Shown here piece after piece: positions 27,691 through 36,256 of a DNA stretch of 64,000 nucleotides. The stretch covers positions 806,001-870,000 of the forward strand of contig NZ_JAFLNE010000001.1 in NCBI RefSeq assembly GCF_017313225.1. The letters are read 5' to 3'. This stretch comes from Allomuricauda sp. CAU 1633 (GTDB lineage Bacteria > Bacteroidota > Bacteroidia > Flavobacteriales > Flavobacteriaceae). The stretch's first letter is position 1. Each line of letters starts with the position of its first letter. Under the pieces are notes generated by a model. It searched no databases. It was not told the DNA's origin and was given only the letters and a program-made list of their open reading frames with translations. The position numbers and the translations under genes were made by a program.

Positions 27691-29367
27691 TTAATCAACA
27701 ACCGCTTTTAAATGGTCGTTGGAGCCAGTCATTTGCCAGTGCCCCAACGTAACCGGAATGTTTCCAATACTACTGAGGGTGTCAAAAAAGTCTTTTACCA
27801 CAAAGGGTTCGCCCTCTACTTCTTTGAGTTTGGCATAATCTGCCAAGGCATTTTCCAACAAATATTTACCGGTAATATAACTGGTTCCATATCCGGGCTG
27901 GCGCAAATACAGGTGTTGTTCAAAAATGAGCAGTTCTTTTTCGGTTTTCATCCAGCCTCGAGGGGTGTACTCACTGTGAATTCCCCCGGCTTCTTCCATG
28001 GTCATCTCATTGGCGTGGGCGTACAAGGACCCCAAACCTCTGGCCGCACGCTGTGCAATCATTATATATATGATCTCTCGGGTTCTTGGGCTGTCATCAT
28101 AAAGTCCGGCTTGCATGAACATTTCTTCAACAGCAGTGGCGGTTCCTTCATTCCGTGAACTGTAAATGTTATATAATACAGGCCCTTTTCGAATCTCACT
28201 TTTATGGGGCTCGTTATCCATGCGCGCCAGTTCAAACCAATGGTACGAATGAGAGTATAACGTCCTGGGGTCGTAGTGCATGGCAATGGAGAAAAAATTG
28301 CGGGTTTTCTTAGGCACAAAACGACCTAAATGCTCCCGTAGAGCAGGTTCAAAATAGGGTTTTACGGTAACTATGTCTTGCTGTTCCAAAAACTCAATCA
28401 GGTTTGTAGCCGCCGCATCCGCTTTTTTATCATAAGCTTCAGGGGAATCCGCCTCCACCAAATCTGGGAGATTTCTATTGTGGTGCTCTTCCAATTTTAA
28501 CGAAGCCCAAGCACGGGCGAGCTCGCGTTTTAGCAACATAACTTCATCATCCCAAGTCAATGGTATCAAGTTTACATTTTGTAGATACCAGGTATAATTT
28601 TCTTTTCCAATTCCTGATGGACCAGTTTTGGATTTGGATTCGTCCTGCAACCAAGAGACAAGATTGTCTGTTGAGGTCAAGGCCGCATCAATAACGGAAA
28701 CCAGTTCTGCATCATCTTTAATATGAACGCTCTCTTTTAGATTGGAAAGCGCCCTGCTCTGTTGTTGAATGTCCCGAATCCCGGTCACCCATAAATCCTT
28801 CGCATTTCCAGTTAAATTTTTCTTGGCTTGGGCATTCAGCGGTGCAATTACTTTTAAATCTGATAGCAATCGTTGCCTTTCTTCTGGGGGAAGTGGAAAT
28901 GTGTACGTCCACAGGTCGGTTACGGCATGATGCGTGGGGCCTTCATGTGCGGGGACATCACTCCGGGCTGTCCAAACGGATTTGTAAAAAGCAGGATCAC
29001 GTTCCCAGGGCTTTAAAATGCGATGGTAAAAATCATACCCGTTCATTTCGGCCCAAACAATCATCCAATCCACTTTATTTTCCACAGACCAATTTGTGGT
29101 GTCGATAGACTGAAGTTTTAACTGCAATTCTTTAAACGTCGGCCAACGCTTTTCAAAGGATTCTGCAGTGTAATTGGGAGCACCATCAAGAAGAGGTGGC
29201 TTTTCGAAGGTTCGCCATTCTTTGAAAAAAGCAACTAAATCAGCATAATCGTTGGAAGTAAATTTTTCAATTTGATTTTGGGCTTCGGTTGCTCCCTCTT
29301 TTTTAGCATTTTGACAACCAAGGGAAAGTAATAGTAAGAACGATAGAATTATGGGGGAGGTTTTCAA
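27691..29367 (-). CDS. DUF885 family lipoprotein, putative peptidase
   Basis: A 558-residue exported lipoprotein: [18 protein letters not shown] gives Cys18. The start codon is TTG at 29367; no in-frame ATG lies nearby upstream, and the signal begins exactly there. The body matches DUF885, including [39 protein letters not shown] (the place of the EGWA-type zinc-peptidase motif in this family) and [20 protein letters not shown]. The family is regarded as metallopeptidase-like, but no activity is proven here. The gene ends 30 bases from the displaced rluB fragment. Confidence 0.85.
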   Translation of the reverse strand: MKTSPIILSFLLLLSLGCQNAKKEGATEAQNQIEKFTSNDYADLVAFFKEWRTFEKPPLLDGAPNYTAESFEKRWPTFKELQLKLQSIDTTNWSVENKVDWMIVWAEMNGYDFYHRILKPWERDPAFYKSVWTARSDVPAHEGPTHHAVTDLWTYTFPLPPEERQRLLSDLKVIAPLNAQAKKNLTGNAKDLWVTGIRDIQQQSRALSNLKESVHIKDDAELVSVIDAALTSTDNLVSWLQDESKSKTGPSGIGKENYTWYLQNVNLIPLTWDDEVMLLKRELARAWASLKLEEHHNRNLPDLVEADSPEAYDKKADAAATNLIEFLEQQDIVTVKPYFEPALREHLGRFVPKKTRNFFSIAMHYDPRTLYSHSYHWFELARMDNEPHKSEIRKGPVLYNIYSSRNEGTATAVEEMFMQAGLYDDSPRTREIIYIMIAQRAARGLGSLYAHANEMTMEEAGGIHSEYTPRGWMKTEKELLIFEQHLYLRQPGYGTSYITGKYLLENALADYAKLKEVEGEPFVVKDFFDTLSSIGNIPVTLGHWQMTGSNDHLKAVVD

Positions 29368-29579
29368 TGACTTATGGTTTTTATTTTTTGGTGATTTTAA
29401 AGGTTGATGTTCGAATATATAAGTAATTAAAAATGAACAACAGGCCCATTAAGGTAGGGTTTTTAGGGGGGAAATATCAAGATTTGAAGGAGATGTGGGC
29501 GAATGTGACTTATATTACCCCAAAAAATATCCTCTGCACTTTAGTTGGGGATAATCAATACTTGAAAAAAGTTCGAAAA

Positions 29580-31166
29580 CTAGTTCATATCCTCAAACAA
29601 AGTCCATTGGTCAGGGTCTAACACCACAGTATCAGGACGGATATTTGATTTAAGCTCAAAACTTTGGGAACGTTCATTCATCTGAATGGTTTCAATAACG
29701 GTCTTTCCATCTTTAATCAAAGCAATTTCCAACGGAAACCGGAACACATGATGGGATTGTAGTTGCTCCAAATTCAGCATAACCTCCCCTTTTTGGTATT
29801 CCCAACTCCATTTGAGTTGCGGATGCCCCTCGGTAAAGAGCCATTGTTGGAAAAAATCATCCAGTTTTTCACCGGAAACGTCTTCCATCACCTTCCGAAA
29901 ATCATCCGTAAGCGCATTGCTGTTGCGATAGGTTGCATAGTATTTTTGAATGCCTTTCCAAAAAGTTTCGTCACCTAACTTATGTCGGAGCATGTTTAAC
30001 ACCCATCCCCCTTTTTGGTAGGTATTGGTGCTGAGTACCCGCATGGGGTCGGTTATGGTCAAATCCACAATCGGCGAGGGGTTCCTTTTATAATAGGCAA
30101 TAATTTCTCTGCGGTCAATGGCCAATTCTTCTTTTCTGCGTTCATCGCCGTACACATTTTCCAAATATAGGATGCAGAAATAGGTGGCAAAGCCCTCACT
30201 GAGCCACACGTGGTTCCAGCTTTTCTCTGTGGCGGAATTGCCAAACCACTGGTGGGCAATTTCATGGGCGATTAGGGGTTCAACCTCATTGTTCCCAGTG
30301 ACTGAATTTTCAAAATAGGCGATGGTCCCAGCATTTTCCAGTCCACCCCACTGTGTTTTGGCCTGCATGTTGGCCAATTTGGCGTAGGAGTACGGCCCTA
30401 TGGCATTGATGAAGTAGTCCAGCACCTTTCCGGCCACGGTATAATCGTGAAACCCCTCCAATCTATTTTGCGGATACACCCAAGCCGTAACGGGAATGCC
30501 CTGCACTTCATCCACCACCCGACTGGCAAATTCGGTAACACCAATGGTCATGACCTTGGTGGCCACGGGAGCGGGTTCGCGGTAAATGGTAAGTTTGTAG
30601 CCGTTTTCAAGATTGCTTTCCTCGATTTTTTCACCAGTAGCCACCACATCATAGTGGTCTGGAGCCGTAATTTGAAATTCTACACTCGCCTTATCATACG
30701 GATGGTCCACGGAAGCAAGCCAGTGTCGCGCCAAATTGGGCCAGTTGTCCCCAAAAAAAGAGCGTTTTCCAAATTTGGTGGTATCAATAACGAGACCTCT
30801 TTCAGGAATACCGTGGTATTTTATGGTATAGGTTTGAGTTTTCGCTTCGGTTGTTGGAACAATGTTGATTTTGTTTTCAGCATAGGTATAGTTGGCTTGG
30901 AGGCTGTCTTCCATAACCTCGGTCACTTCCATGCCAAATTCCCCGGATTTTGCAATCAAATCCAACGCAAATGGCACCGCTTTTTCTTTGAAGGTGACCG
31001 TCACTTGGGTTTCGCCCTGAATTTCGTTTGAGGCATCAGTTAAGGAAAGACCGAACACGTAGTGTTGTACATCTACATTTTCATTTTTGGGATATTGGTC
31101 TTGGGCATTTCCAAGAAAACAAACCAAGGTAAAAACTAGAAGGGAGGTTACAATTCGTTGTTGCAT
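29580..31166 (-). CDS. M1-family zinc aminopeptidase, secreted
   Basis: A 528-residue gluzincin. ATG 31166 begins a clean Sec signal (MQQRIVTSLLVFTLVCFLGNAQ), so the in-frame TTG ten codons upstream is rejected. The zinc site HEIAHQWFG (His301, Glu302, His305) with SEGFATY (Glu324, 18 residues after His305) has the exact M1 spacing. GGLENAGTIAYFEN is the substrate-binding GxMEN-type motif. It lacks the long C-terminal helical domain of PepN, as many Bacteroidota M1 proteins do. A periplasmic peptide-cleaning role is inferred. Confidence 0.95.
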   Translation of the reverse strand: MQQRIVTSLLVFTLVCFLGNAQDQYPKNENVDVQHYVFGLSLTDASNEIQGETQVTVTFKEKAVPFALDLIAKSGEFGMEVTEVMEDSLQANYTYAENKINIVPTTEAKTQTYTIKYHGIPERGLVIDTTKFGKRSFFGDNWPNLARHWLASVDHPYDKASVEFQITAPDHYDVVATGEKIEESNLENGYKLTIYREPAPVATKVMTIGVTEFASRVVDEVQGIPVTAWVYPQNRLEGFHDYTVAGKVLDYFINAIGPYSYAKLANMQAKTQWGGLENAGTIAYFENSVTGNNEVEPLIAHEIAHQWFGNSATEKSWNHVWLSEGFATYFCILYLENVYGDERRKEELAIDRREIIAYYKRNPSPIVDLTITDPMRVLSTNTYQKGGWVLNMLRHKLGDETFWKGIQKYYATYRNSNALTDDFRKVMEDVSGEKLDDFFQQWLFTEGHPQLKWSWEYQKGEVMLNLEQLQSHHVFRFPLEIALIKDGKTVIETIQMNERSQSFELKSNIRPDTVVLDPDQWTLFEDMN

Positions 31167-31271
31167 AAAAGGACCACTAAAGCGTTTAGGGTTCAAGATA
31201 CAATTTTGGGCAAGAGCTTAGGTGATTTTTTGCGTGGAACTGAAAAATTCAAAAAGAAGGGATTTTAAAAA

Positions 31272-31304
31272 GGCACGTATCGGTCTCGGCTATGAGTAGT
31301 TGCG
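31272..31304. repeat. 3' flank of the MazEF cassette
   Basis: GGCACGTATCGGTCTCGGCTATGAGTAGTTGC lies about 100 bases beyond mazF. It shares the order GCACxTATCGGT ... TA ... GTTG with the sequence beyond parE (26834-26866). The similarity is short and was found by eye. Confidence 0.35.
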
Positions 31305-31399
31305 AAATTAGGGTTGCCCTATGATGAGAATTATGTATCGAAATTGACTTAAAAGAACTTGTTCTTTAACTCAGTTCTTTGTTGGCATTAGTATTTCTT

Positions 31400-31723
31400 T
31401 CAGTCTACAAAAGTTTCTCTAATAACGTCTTTGCATTTTTCAATTTCCGAGTTTGTCAGACTTTCAAAAACTCGGATGATTCTGGTTTTATCAATTGTCC
31501 GAATTTGGTCGATTGCAATCATTCCCTTTTTTCCGTTGTGTTTCACTGAAACTCTAGTCGGATATTTTTTCAGGTTCGTTGTCATCGGTGCAAGTACGAT
31601 TGTATTCAAATATTTATTCATTTCATTTGGCGAAACGATAACACAAGGTCTTGTCTTTTTTATTTCACTTCCAATTGTTGGGTCAAGGTTTACAAGAATG
31701 ATGGAATATTGCTTTAAATCCAT
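31400..31723 (-). CDS. mazF: MazF/PemK-family endoribonuclease toxin
   Basis: A 107-residue type II toxin, by family an mRNA interferase. The N-terminal ILVNLDPTIGSEIKKTRPCVIVSP and central GMIAIDQIRTIDKTRIIRVF are the two PemK/MazF signatures, including the catalytic Arg of the KTRP loop. The ATG overlaps the antitoxin stop by ten bases. Confidence 0.95.
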   Translation of the reverse strand: MDLKQYSIILVNLDPTIGSEIKKTRPCVIVSPNEMNKYLNTIVLAPMTTNLKKYPTRVSVKHNGKKGMIAIDQIRTIDKTRIIRVFESLTNSEIEKCKDVIRETFVD

Positions 31724-31959
31724 TCCTCAAGGTTTTCGTCATCAAACACATCGTTCATTAGCAACTTGTCGTCTCCGTTTTCACTCATTCTCTTAAATTC
31801 CTTTTCCCAATTTTTTCTCGGAGAAGGGATTGGTTTGAGAATTATTTGTCCTTTTTCAAGAATAAGTTCAACCTTGTCTTTAATGTTATATTTTTCCAAG
31901 ATGGTCTTGCTCAAGCGAAGTCCTTTTGAGTTTCCGATTTTTATTATTGATGCTTCCAT
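31714..31959 (-). CDS. mazE: AbrB/MazE-family antitoxin
   Basis: An 81-residue antitoxin with an AbrB/MazE swapped-hairpin domain at the start (SIIKIGNSKGLRLSKTILEKYNIKDKVELIL), and an acidic C-terminal tail (NDVFDDENLEEW) that would bind MazF. First gene of the pair; operator binding upstream is expected from the family. Confidence 0.94.
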   Translation of the reverse strand: MEASIIKIGNSKGLRLSKTILEKYNIKDKVELILEKGQIILKPIPSPRKNWEKEFKRMSENGDDKLLMNDVFDDENLEEWI

Positions 31960-32027
31960 AATTTTTAAATGTTATTACAAAGTAAATACATTTTAATAAA
32001 GCACCAAAATTCGTTCCGTATTAATGT

Positions 32028-32211
32028 CAACGTTATAAGATATGATTTGTTTTAATATTTCGGCTACCTGCCCGTCCGGCAGGCGAGCGCTCAGCACAAA
32101 GTGAATAATATCGACCGATGCTGAAACAAGTTCAGCACAGGTACCTGCCTGTCGGCAGACAGGAGTGAAGTTAGGATTTTTCATGCTGAAAATCCAGCTC
32201 AAATCAATATA
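32028..32211. repeat. Composite repeat upstream of mazE with nested palindromes
   Basis: The outer sequence (AAGATATGATT, TTTCGGCT, GTGAATAATATCGACCGAT, TTTTTCATG, GAAAATCCAG) is shared with 27457-27563 upstream of parD. Three palindromes interrupt it: CCTGCC-N5-GGCAGG (32067-32083), TGCTGAA-N5-TTCAGCA (32119-32137) and CCTGCCTGTCGGCAGACAGG (32144-32163). These are absent from the parD copy. The TGCTGAAacaagTTCAGCA and CCTGCCxG words are, as I recall, among the commonest dispersed repeats of Bacteroidota genomes. Confidence 0.6.
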
Positions 32212-32218
32212 ACAGCTT

Positions 32219-32845
32219 TTATAACTCTTTGGTAATCCATCCCATAAACTTTTGAATTAGGCTCTTTTTTTCTAAATAAAGAAATGTCTCTGAGTCGCCA
32301 CGGACAATTGCTTTATTCCCATCATCTTGTAGGAGCACATTTCTTTTCATTATTCCCAATTTGTTTTTTTTGAATTCATTTGGGTCAATCGGGATATAGC
32401 TTTGGTCGTGTATGATTTGATCTTCTGATTTTGTCAACCCTTTAAAACTGGCATCAACCTTTCCTTCTTGCCGTGCACGTCTACAATAATGATTGTAAAT
32501 TTCCGTGTCTTTAACCCTGATTGACTGCTTGCTGTTCAAATTGTCCAACAACATAAAGGTTTGATCAATAACCTCTACCGGACTACATATTGAAAACCTC
32601 AGATAAAAACTTTCCCCCATTTTGTTGTCTGGTGAAAAAAGACAATGCGCCTCTATGATTCCTTTTTCTGTAATTAATTCGTAATAGTAGCTTCTAAAAT
32701 CAGATAATTTTTTGCCAACTTTTTTCACTGGATTAAGTCCAATGGAAATGAGAAGTTGGTCAAGTTCCAGTTCTGAAACCTCTTCATCAAATTTTACGTA
32801 AAATAGATATGATTCCAATCCCATTCCTTGAAGGTTTGTTAGCAT
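32219..32845 (-). CDS. Hypothetical protein, unknown family
   Basis: A 208-residue cytoplasmic-looking protein with no signal peptide or membrane segment. A second ATG eight codons in (32824, MGLESYLFYV) is an equally good start. Visible features are an acidic N-terminal alpha/beta stretch, DKMGESFYLRFSICSPVEVIDQTFMLLDNLNSK, and a basic C-terminus ending FMGWITKEL. I do not recognise it. It lies in the repeat-rich accessory stretch between mazE and the arginine operon, alone on its transcript. Confidence 0.65.
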   Translation of the reverse strand: MLTNLQGMGLESYLFYVKFDEEVSELELDQLLISIGLNPVKKVGKKLSDFRSYYYELITEKGIIEAHCLFSPDNKMGESFYLRFSICSPVEVIDQTFMLLDNLNSKQSIRVKDTEIYNHYCRRARQEGKVDASFKGLTKSEDQIIHDQSYIPIDPNEFKKNKLGIMKRNVLLQDDGNKAIVRGDSETFLYLEKKSLIQKFMGWITKEL

Positions 32846-32879
32846 AAGGGTTTGACATAATGCTGTTTCAATTTTTAGC

Positions 32880-32919
32880 TACTGAAACAAGCTCTCCTGA
32901 ACAGGTTACAGGTTCAGTA
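32880..32919. repeat. Palindromic repeat TACTGAA...TTCAGTA
   Basis: TACTGAAAC (from 32880) and GTTCAGTA (to 32919) form an inverted repeat around a GCTCTCCTGAACAGGTTACAG-like core. It resembles the TGCTGAA/TTCAGCA element upstream of mazE. Confidence 0.45.
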
Positions 32920-32992
32920 TTGGGAATGAAATTCGATAAATTTCACCTTTAGAATAAGGCGGAATTGACGGATGGACTATATGGGTTTATGG

Positions 32993-33028
32993 AATATGTT
33001 TTCCGTCATTCTAGATAGAAAACATATT
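32993..33028 (-). terminator. Inverted repeat directly after argH, probable operon terminator
   Basis: AATATGTTTTC (32993-33003) and GAAAACATATT (33018-33028) are perfect 11-bp arms with a 14-base loop, one base beyond the argH stop codon. No long U run follows on the minus strand, so it could instead stabilise the mRNA 3' end. Confidence 0.5.
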
Positions 33029-33029
33029 T

Positions 33030-34316
33030 TCATAAGTTTAGCGTTTTTTCCATTTTCTGCCTGATTTCCTCCAAGCACAAATTTCCCAAACTACCCTCGT
33101 GGGTATGCTCTATGTCCCGTTTGGGTTTAAAATTACCATTTTCAATGGCCTTGCCCATGGTTTTATACGCATCTCTAAACGGCATTCCGCTTTTTACGAG
33201 TTCATTTAAGGTATCCACACTAAAGAGGTAATCGTATTTGGGATCTTCCAGAATATTTGGGTTCACCTTGATTTCTTTTAAGCTAAAAGTCATCAACTCC
33301 AAACAGGCCTGCATGTCCTGTAACGCAGGAACAATCACTTCCTTCACCAACTGTAGATCACGGTGGTAGCCACTGGGGAGGTTGTTGGTAATCATTGTCA
33401 ATTGGTTGGGCACCGCTTGGATTTTGTTGCATTTAGCCCGAATCAGTTCAAAAACATCTGGATTCTTTTTGTGGGGCATAATGCTACTTCCCGTGGTCAA
33501 TTCGTTGGGAAAAGAGATGAAATCAAAGTTCTGGCTCATGTACAGGCAAATATCCATGGCCATTTTGGATAGCGTAGCAGCAACGCTGGAAATTCCGAAT
33601 GCGGCTGCTTTTTCTACCTTTCCACGACCCATTTGGGCAGCCACCACGTTATATTTTAGGGTGTCAAAGCCCATTTCGGATGTAGTAAAACTTCGGTCAA
33701 TGGGAAAGGAGCTACCATATCCAGCAGCACTTCCCAACGGGTTTTGGTCCGCTACTTTATGGGCTGCTTGTACGAAGTACAGATCATCCACCAAACTTTC
33801 AGCATAGGCCGAAAACCAAAGTCCAAACGAGGAAGGCATGGCTATCTGCAAATGGGTGTAGCCTGGCAGCAACACATTTTTGTGCTTTTCTGCCAAATCC
33901 AATAATAAATCAAACAAAGATTTTGTTTGGGATGTGATTTCGGTCAATTCATCTTTTAGGTAGAGCTGCATGGCCACCAAAACTTGGTCGTTCCGGGAGC
34001 GGGCGGAATGGATTTTTTTACCAGTGTCGCCGAGTTTTTTTGTGAGGAGAAATTCAATTTTGGAGTGCATGTCCTCAAAATCGTCTTCAATGGTAAATTT
34101 CCCTTTTTCAATATCTTTTCCAATGTTACCCAATGCCTTTACCAAATCTTCGGATTCATTTTCAGTGATCAATCCTACTTTGCCTAACATTTTGGCATGC
34201 GCGGTGGAGGCAATGACATCGTATTTTGCCAAGACCAAATCCAATTCACGGTCATTTCCAACGGTGAAATGGTCTATCTTTTTATCGGTACTAAAACCTT
34301 TGTCCCAGAGTTTCAT
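33030..34316 (-). CDS. argH: Argininosuccinate lyase
   Basis: A 428-residue fumarase/aspartase-superfamily enzyme that splits argininosuccinate to arginine and fumarate, the final step of the pathway. Signatures are DDFEDMHSKIEFLLTKKLGDTGKKIHSARSRNDQV and TGSSIMPHKKNPDVFELIRAK (the GSSxMPxKKNP motif with the catalytic Ser loop). Length is slightly below the usual 450-470, as in other Bacteroidota. It is last in the arginine operon, separated from argE by a 93-base repeat-bearing gap. Confidence 0.97.
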   Translation of the reverse strand: MKLWDKGFSTDKKIDHFTVGNDRELDLVLAKYDVIASTAHAKMLGKVGLITENESEDLVKALGNIGKDIEKGKFTIEDDFEDMHSKIEFLLTKKLGDTGKKIHSARSRNDQVLVAMQLYLKDELTEITSQTKSLFDLLLDLAEKHKNVLLPGYTHLQIAMPSSFGLWFSAYAESLVDDLYFVQAAHKVADQNPLGSAAGYGSSFPIDRSFTTSEMGFDTLKYNVVAAQMGRGKVEKAAAFGISSVAATLSKMAMDICLYMSQNFDFISFPNELTTGSSIMPHKKNPDVFELIRAKCNKIQAVPNQLTMITNNLPSGYHRDLQLVKEVIVPALQDMQACLELMTFSLKEIKVNPNILEDPKYDYLFSVDTLNELVKSGMPFRDAYKTMGKAIENGNFKPKRDIEHTHEGSLGNLCLEEIRQKMEKTLNL

Positions 34317-34331
34317 AATTTCCTATTTGTC

Positions 34332-34394
34332 ATTCCCATGGAAATGGGAATCTAATAATTTCGGTATCCATTGCCCTTCGACTTCGCTCAGGGC
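34332..34394. repeat. Composite palindromic repeat in the argE-argH gap
   Basis: ATTCCCAT-GGAA-ATGGGAAT (34332-34351, perfect 8-bp stem) is followed after 21 bases by GCCCTTCGACTTCGCTCAGGGC (34373-34394). The CTTCGACTTCGCTCAG core recurs at 41359-41374 in the other large gap of the same operon. Confidence 0.7.
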
Positions 34395-34409
34395 CCAATT
34401 TTCGTTTTC

Positions 34410-35480
34410 TTATTTTAAAAATCCTGAAAGGATTTTGATATAAAGGTCTATGCCTTCTTCAATTTCGTTTACGTAAATAAATTCGTTGGCGGAGTGCGAA
34501 CGTGTACTGTCCCCAGGGCCCAATTTAACCGATTGGCAACTCAATGCTGCTTGATCCGATAAAGTCGGGGAGCCATAGGTTTTTCGTCCCAGAGCCAGTC
34601 CACTTTTTACCAAATCATGGTCAGGATCAATACAAGATGAATTGAGTCGTAGCGAACGCGGCGTCATTTTACAGGGTGCCTCCTTTTGTAACATATCTGA
34701 AATCTCCTGATTGGAATAACAGTCGTTCACCCGAACATCCACCACCAAATCCACTTGGGCAGGCACCACATTGTGCTGTTTTCCGGCATTAATCTGCGTG
34801 ACGGTCAATTTTACCTCGCCCAGAGCATCGGAAACCTTATCAAACGTATAATCCTTGAACCACTGTAAAACTTCAATGGTATTGTAAATGGAATTGTTAT
34901 CGTTTGGATGTGCGGCATGTGAGGGCGTTCCTTCCACAACAGCATCAAATACCACCAGACCTTTTTCGGCAATGGCCAAATCCATCAAGGTGGGTTCACC
35001 CACAACGGCAACGTTTATTTCAGGAAGAATGGGCAACAAAGCACGAATACTTTTTTCGCCAGCATCTTCTTCCTCACCTGTTGCGGCCATAATTATATTA
35101 TGACTCAATCCTTCCATCTCATAAAAATGAACAAAAGTGGCCAATAGCGACACCAAGCAACCGCCAGCATCATTACTGCCAAGACCATACAATTTGCCAT
35201 CTTCAATATGGGGGTTGAAAGGGTCTTTGGTATAGGCACTGTTGGGTTTTACAGTATCGTGGTGCGAGTTCAGCAGTAGCGTAGGTTTGGACGCATCAAA
35301 ATGTTTGTTAAAGGCATAAATATTGTTGAACTGCCGTTCTGTTTTCACCCCAAAGCCTTGCAAAAAGGCTTCAATGGCATCACCAGTTTTGTCCTCTTCG
35401 CCAGAGAAGGAAGGGATTGAAATGAGTTGTTTCAGCAACTCAATAGCCTTTTCGGTCAATGTTTCTTGATTGGTTTTCAT
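34410..35480 (-). CDS. argE: M20-family N-acyl-ornithine/citrulline deacylase (ArgE-like)
   Basis: A 356-residue M20 metallohydrolase. In this pathway type it removes the acyl group from N-acylcitrulline (or N-acylornithine). Zinc-site motifs: LLNSHHDTVKP (first His and its Asp), GLGSNDAGGCLVSLLA (bridging Asp), AATGEEEDAGEKS (general-base Glu-Glu). The dimerisation lid (residues about 175-280) contains SHAAHPNDNNSIYN. Its ATG overlaps the argB stop by four bases. Placement after the carbamoyltransferase gene favours acylcitrulline as substrate (inference). Confidence 0.93.
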   Translation of the reverse strand: MKTNQETLTEKAIELLKQLISIPSFSGEEDKTGDAIEAFLQGFGVKTERQFNNIYAFNKHFDASKPTLLLNSHHDTVKPNSAYTKDPFNPHIEDGKLYGLGSNDAGGCLVSLLATFVHFYEMEGLSHNIIMAATGEEEDAGEKSIRALLPILPEINVAVVGEPTLMDLAIAEKGLVVFDAVVEGTPSHAAHPNDNNSIYNTIEVLQWFKDYTFDKVSDALGEVKLTVTQINAGKQHNVVPAQVDLVVDVRVNDCYSNQEISDMLQKEAPCKMTPRSLRLNSSCIDPDHDLVKSGLALGRKTYGSPTLSDQAALSCQSVKLGPGDSTRSHSANEFIYVNEIEEGIDLYIKILSGFLK

Positions 35481-36256
35481 AGTGTTACTGTGGTAAAATT
35501 TGGGTTGCCTTTTTCCAGCATGTCAATATCTCCTATACATACCTTCTTTACTTGGTTTCTGAGGGCGTAAAAACAATTGTGCATTTTGGGCAGCATCCCA
35601 TTCGATATGATGCCATAGGCCAAAAGCTCTTCGTAGGTTTTGGAATTGATATGGGTAATGACCGAGTTTTCATCTTCTACATCTTCCAAGACACCTTTCT
35701 TTTCAAAACAATAGTATAAGGTAGTATCAAACTGGTCAGACATGGCAATGGCCAATTCTGCTGCAATGGTATCAGCGTTGGTGTTGAACAATTGTCCTTT
35801 CCCATCATGTGTTAAAGCGCAAAAAATAGGAGTGAACCCAGCCTGCAACAATTTAAAAATTCCATAGGCGTTTACTTTGTCCACATCGCCCACGTAGCCA
35901 AAATCAACCTTGGTAACTGGTCTTTTATGCGCCAGAATGGCATTAGCATCGGCGCCGCTCATTCCAATGGCATTGGTGCCGAAAGCCTGCAATTGGGCCA
36001 CAATTTGTTTACTTACCAATCCACCGTACACCATAATGGCGATTTCCAAACTTTTTTCATCGGTAATTCTACGGCCGTTGATCATTTTGGCCTCAATGCC
36101 CAGTTTGTTGCCAATCTGTGTTGCTTTTTTTCCTCCTCCGTGCACCATGATTTTGTTCCCTGGCATTTTGGAAAAAAGATCTAAAATTCTCACGAACCCC
36201 TTATCATCTTCAATGAGGTTGCTCCCTACTTTTACGATGGATAGTGTTTGTTTCAT
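35477..36256 (-). CDS. argB: Acetylglutamate kinase-type amino-acid kinase
   Basis: A 259-residue enzyme that phosphorylates the gamma-carboxylate of N-acyl-glutamate. Motifs: VKVGSNLIED (nucleotide loop), MVHGGGKKATQIGNKLG, GRRITDEKSLEIAIMVYGG, and FCALTHDGKGQLFNTNADTIAAELA. The start shares ATGA with the end of the carbamoyltransferase gene. Whether the acyl group is acetyl or succinyl is not settled by this sequence. Confidence 0.96.
   Translation of the reverse strand: MKQTLSIVKVGSNLIEDDKGFVRILDLFSKMPGNKIMVHGGGKKATQIGNKLGIEAKMINGRRITDEKSLEIAIMVYGGLVSKQIVAQLQAFGTNAIGMSGADANAILAHKRPVTKVDFGYVGDVDKVNAYGIFKLLQAGFTPIFCALTHDGKGQLFNTNADTIAAELAIAMSDQFDTTLYYCFEKKGVLEDVEDENSVITHINSKTYEELLAYGIISNGMLPKMHNCFYALRNQVKKVCIGDIDMLEKGNPNFTTVTL

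Noticed and set aside
29433..29621. 62-codon plus-strand ORF between the DUF885 and M1 genes
   Set aside because: It overlaps the 3' end of the M1 gene on the opposite strand, has no recognisable motif and no sign of a promoter or terminator.
31993..32202. 69-codon minus-strand ORF upstream of mazE
   Set aside because: It consists largely of translated palindromic repeats and a decayed element shared with the ParDE flank, so I treat it as a repeat region, not a gene.
34373..34394. Rho-independent terminator inside the arginine operon
   Set aside because: The hairpin lacks a U run and recurs in another gap of the operon and elsewhere, so it is better described as a dispersed repeat.
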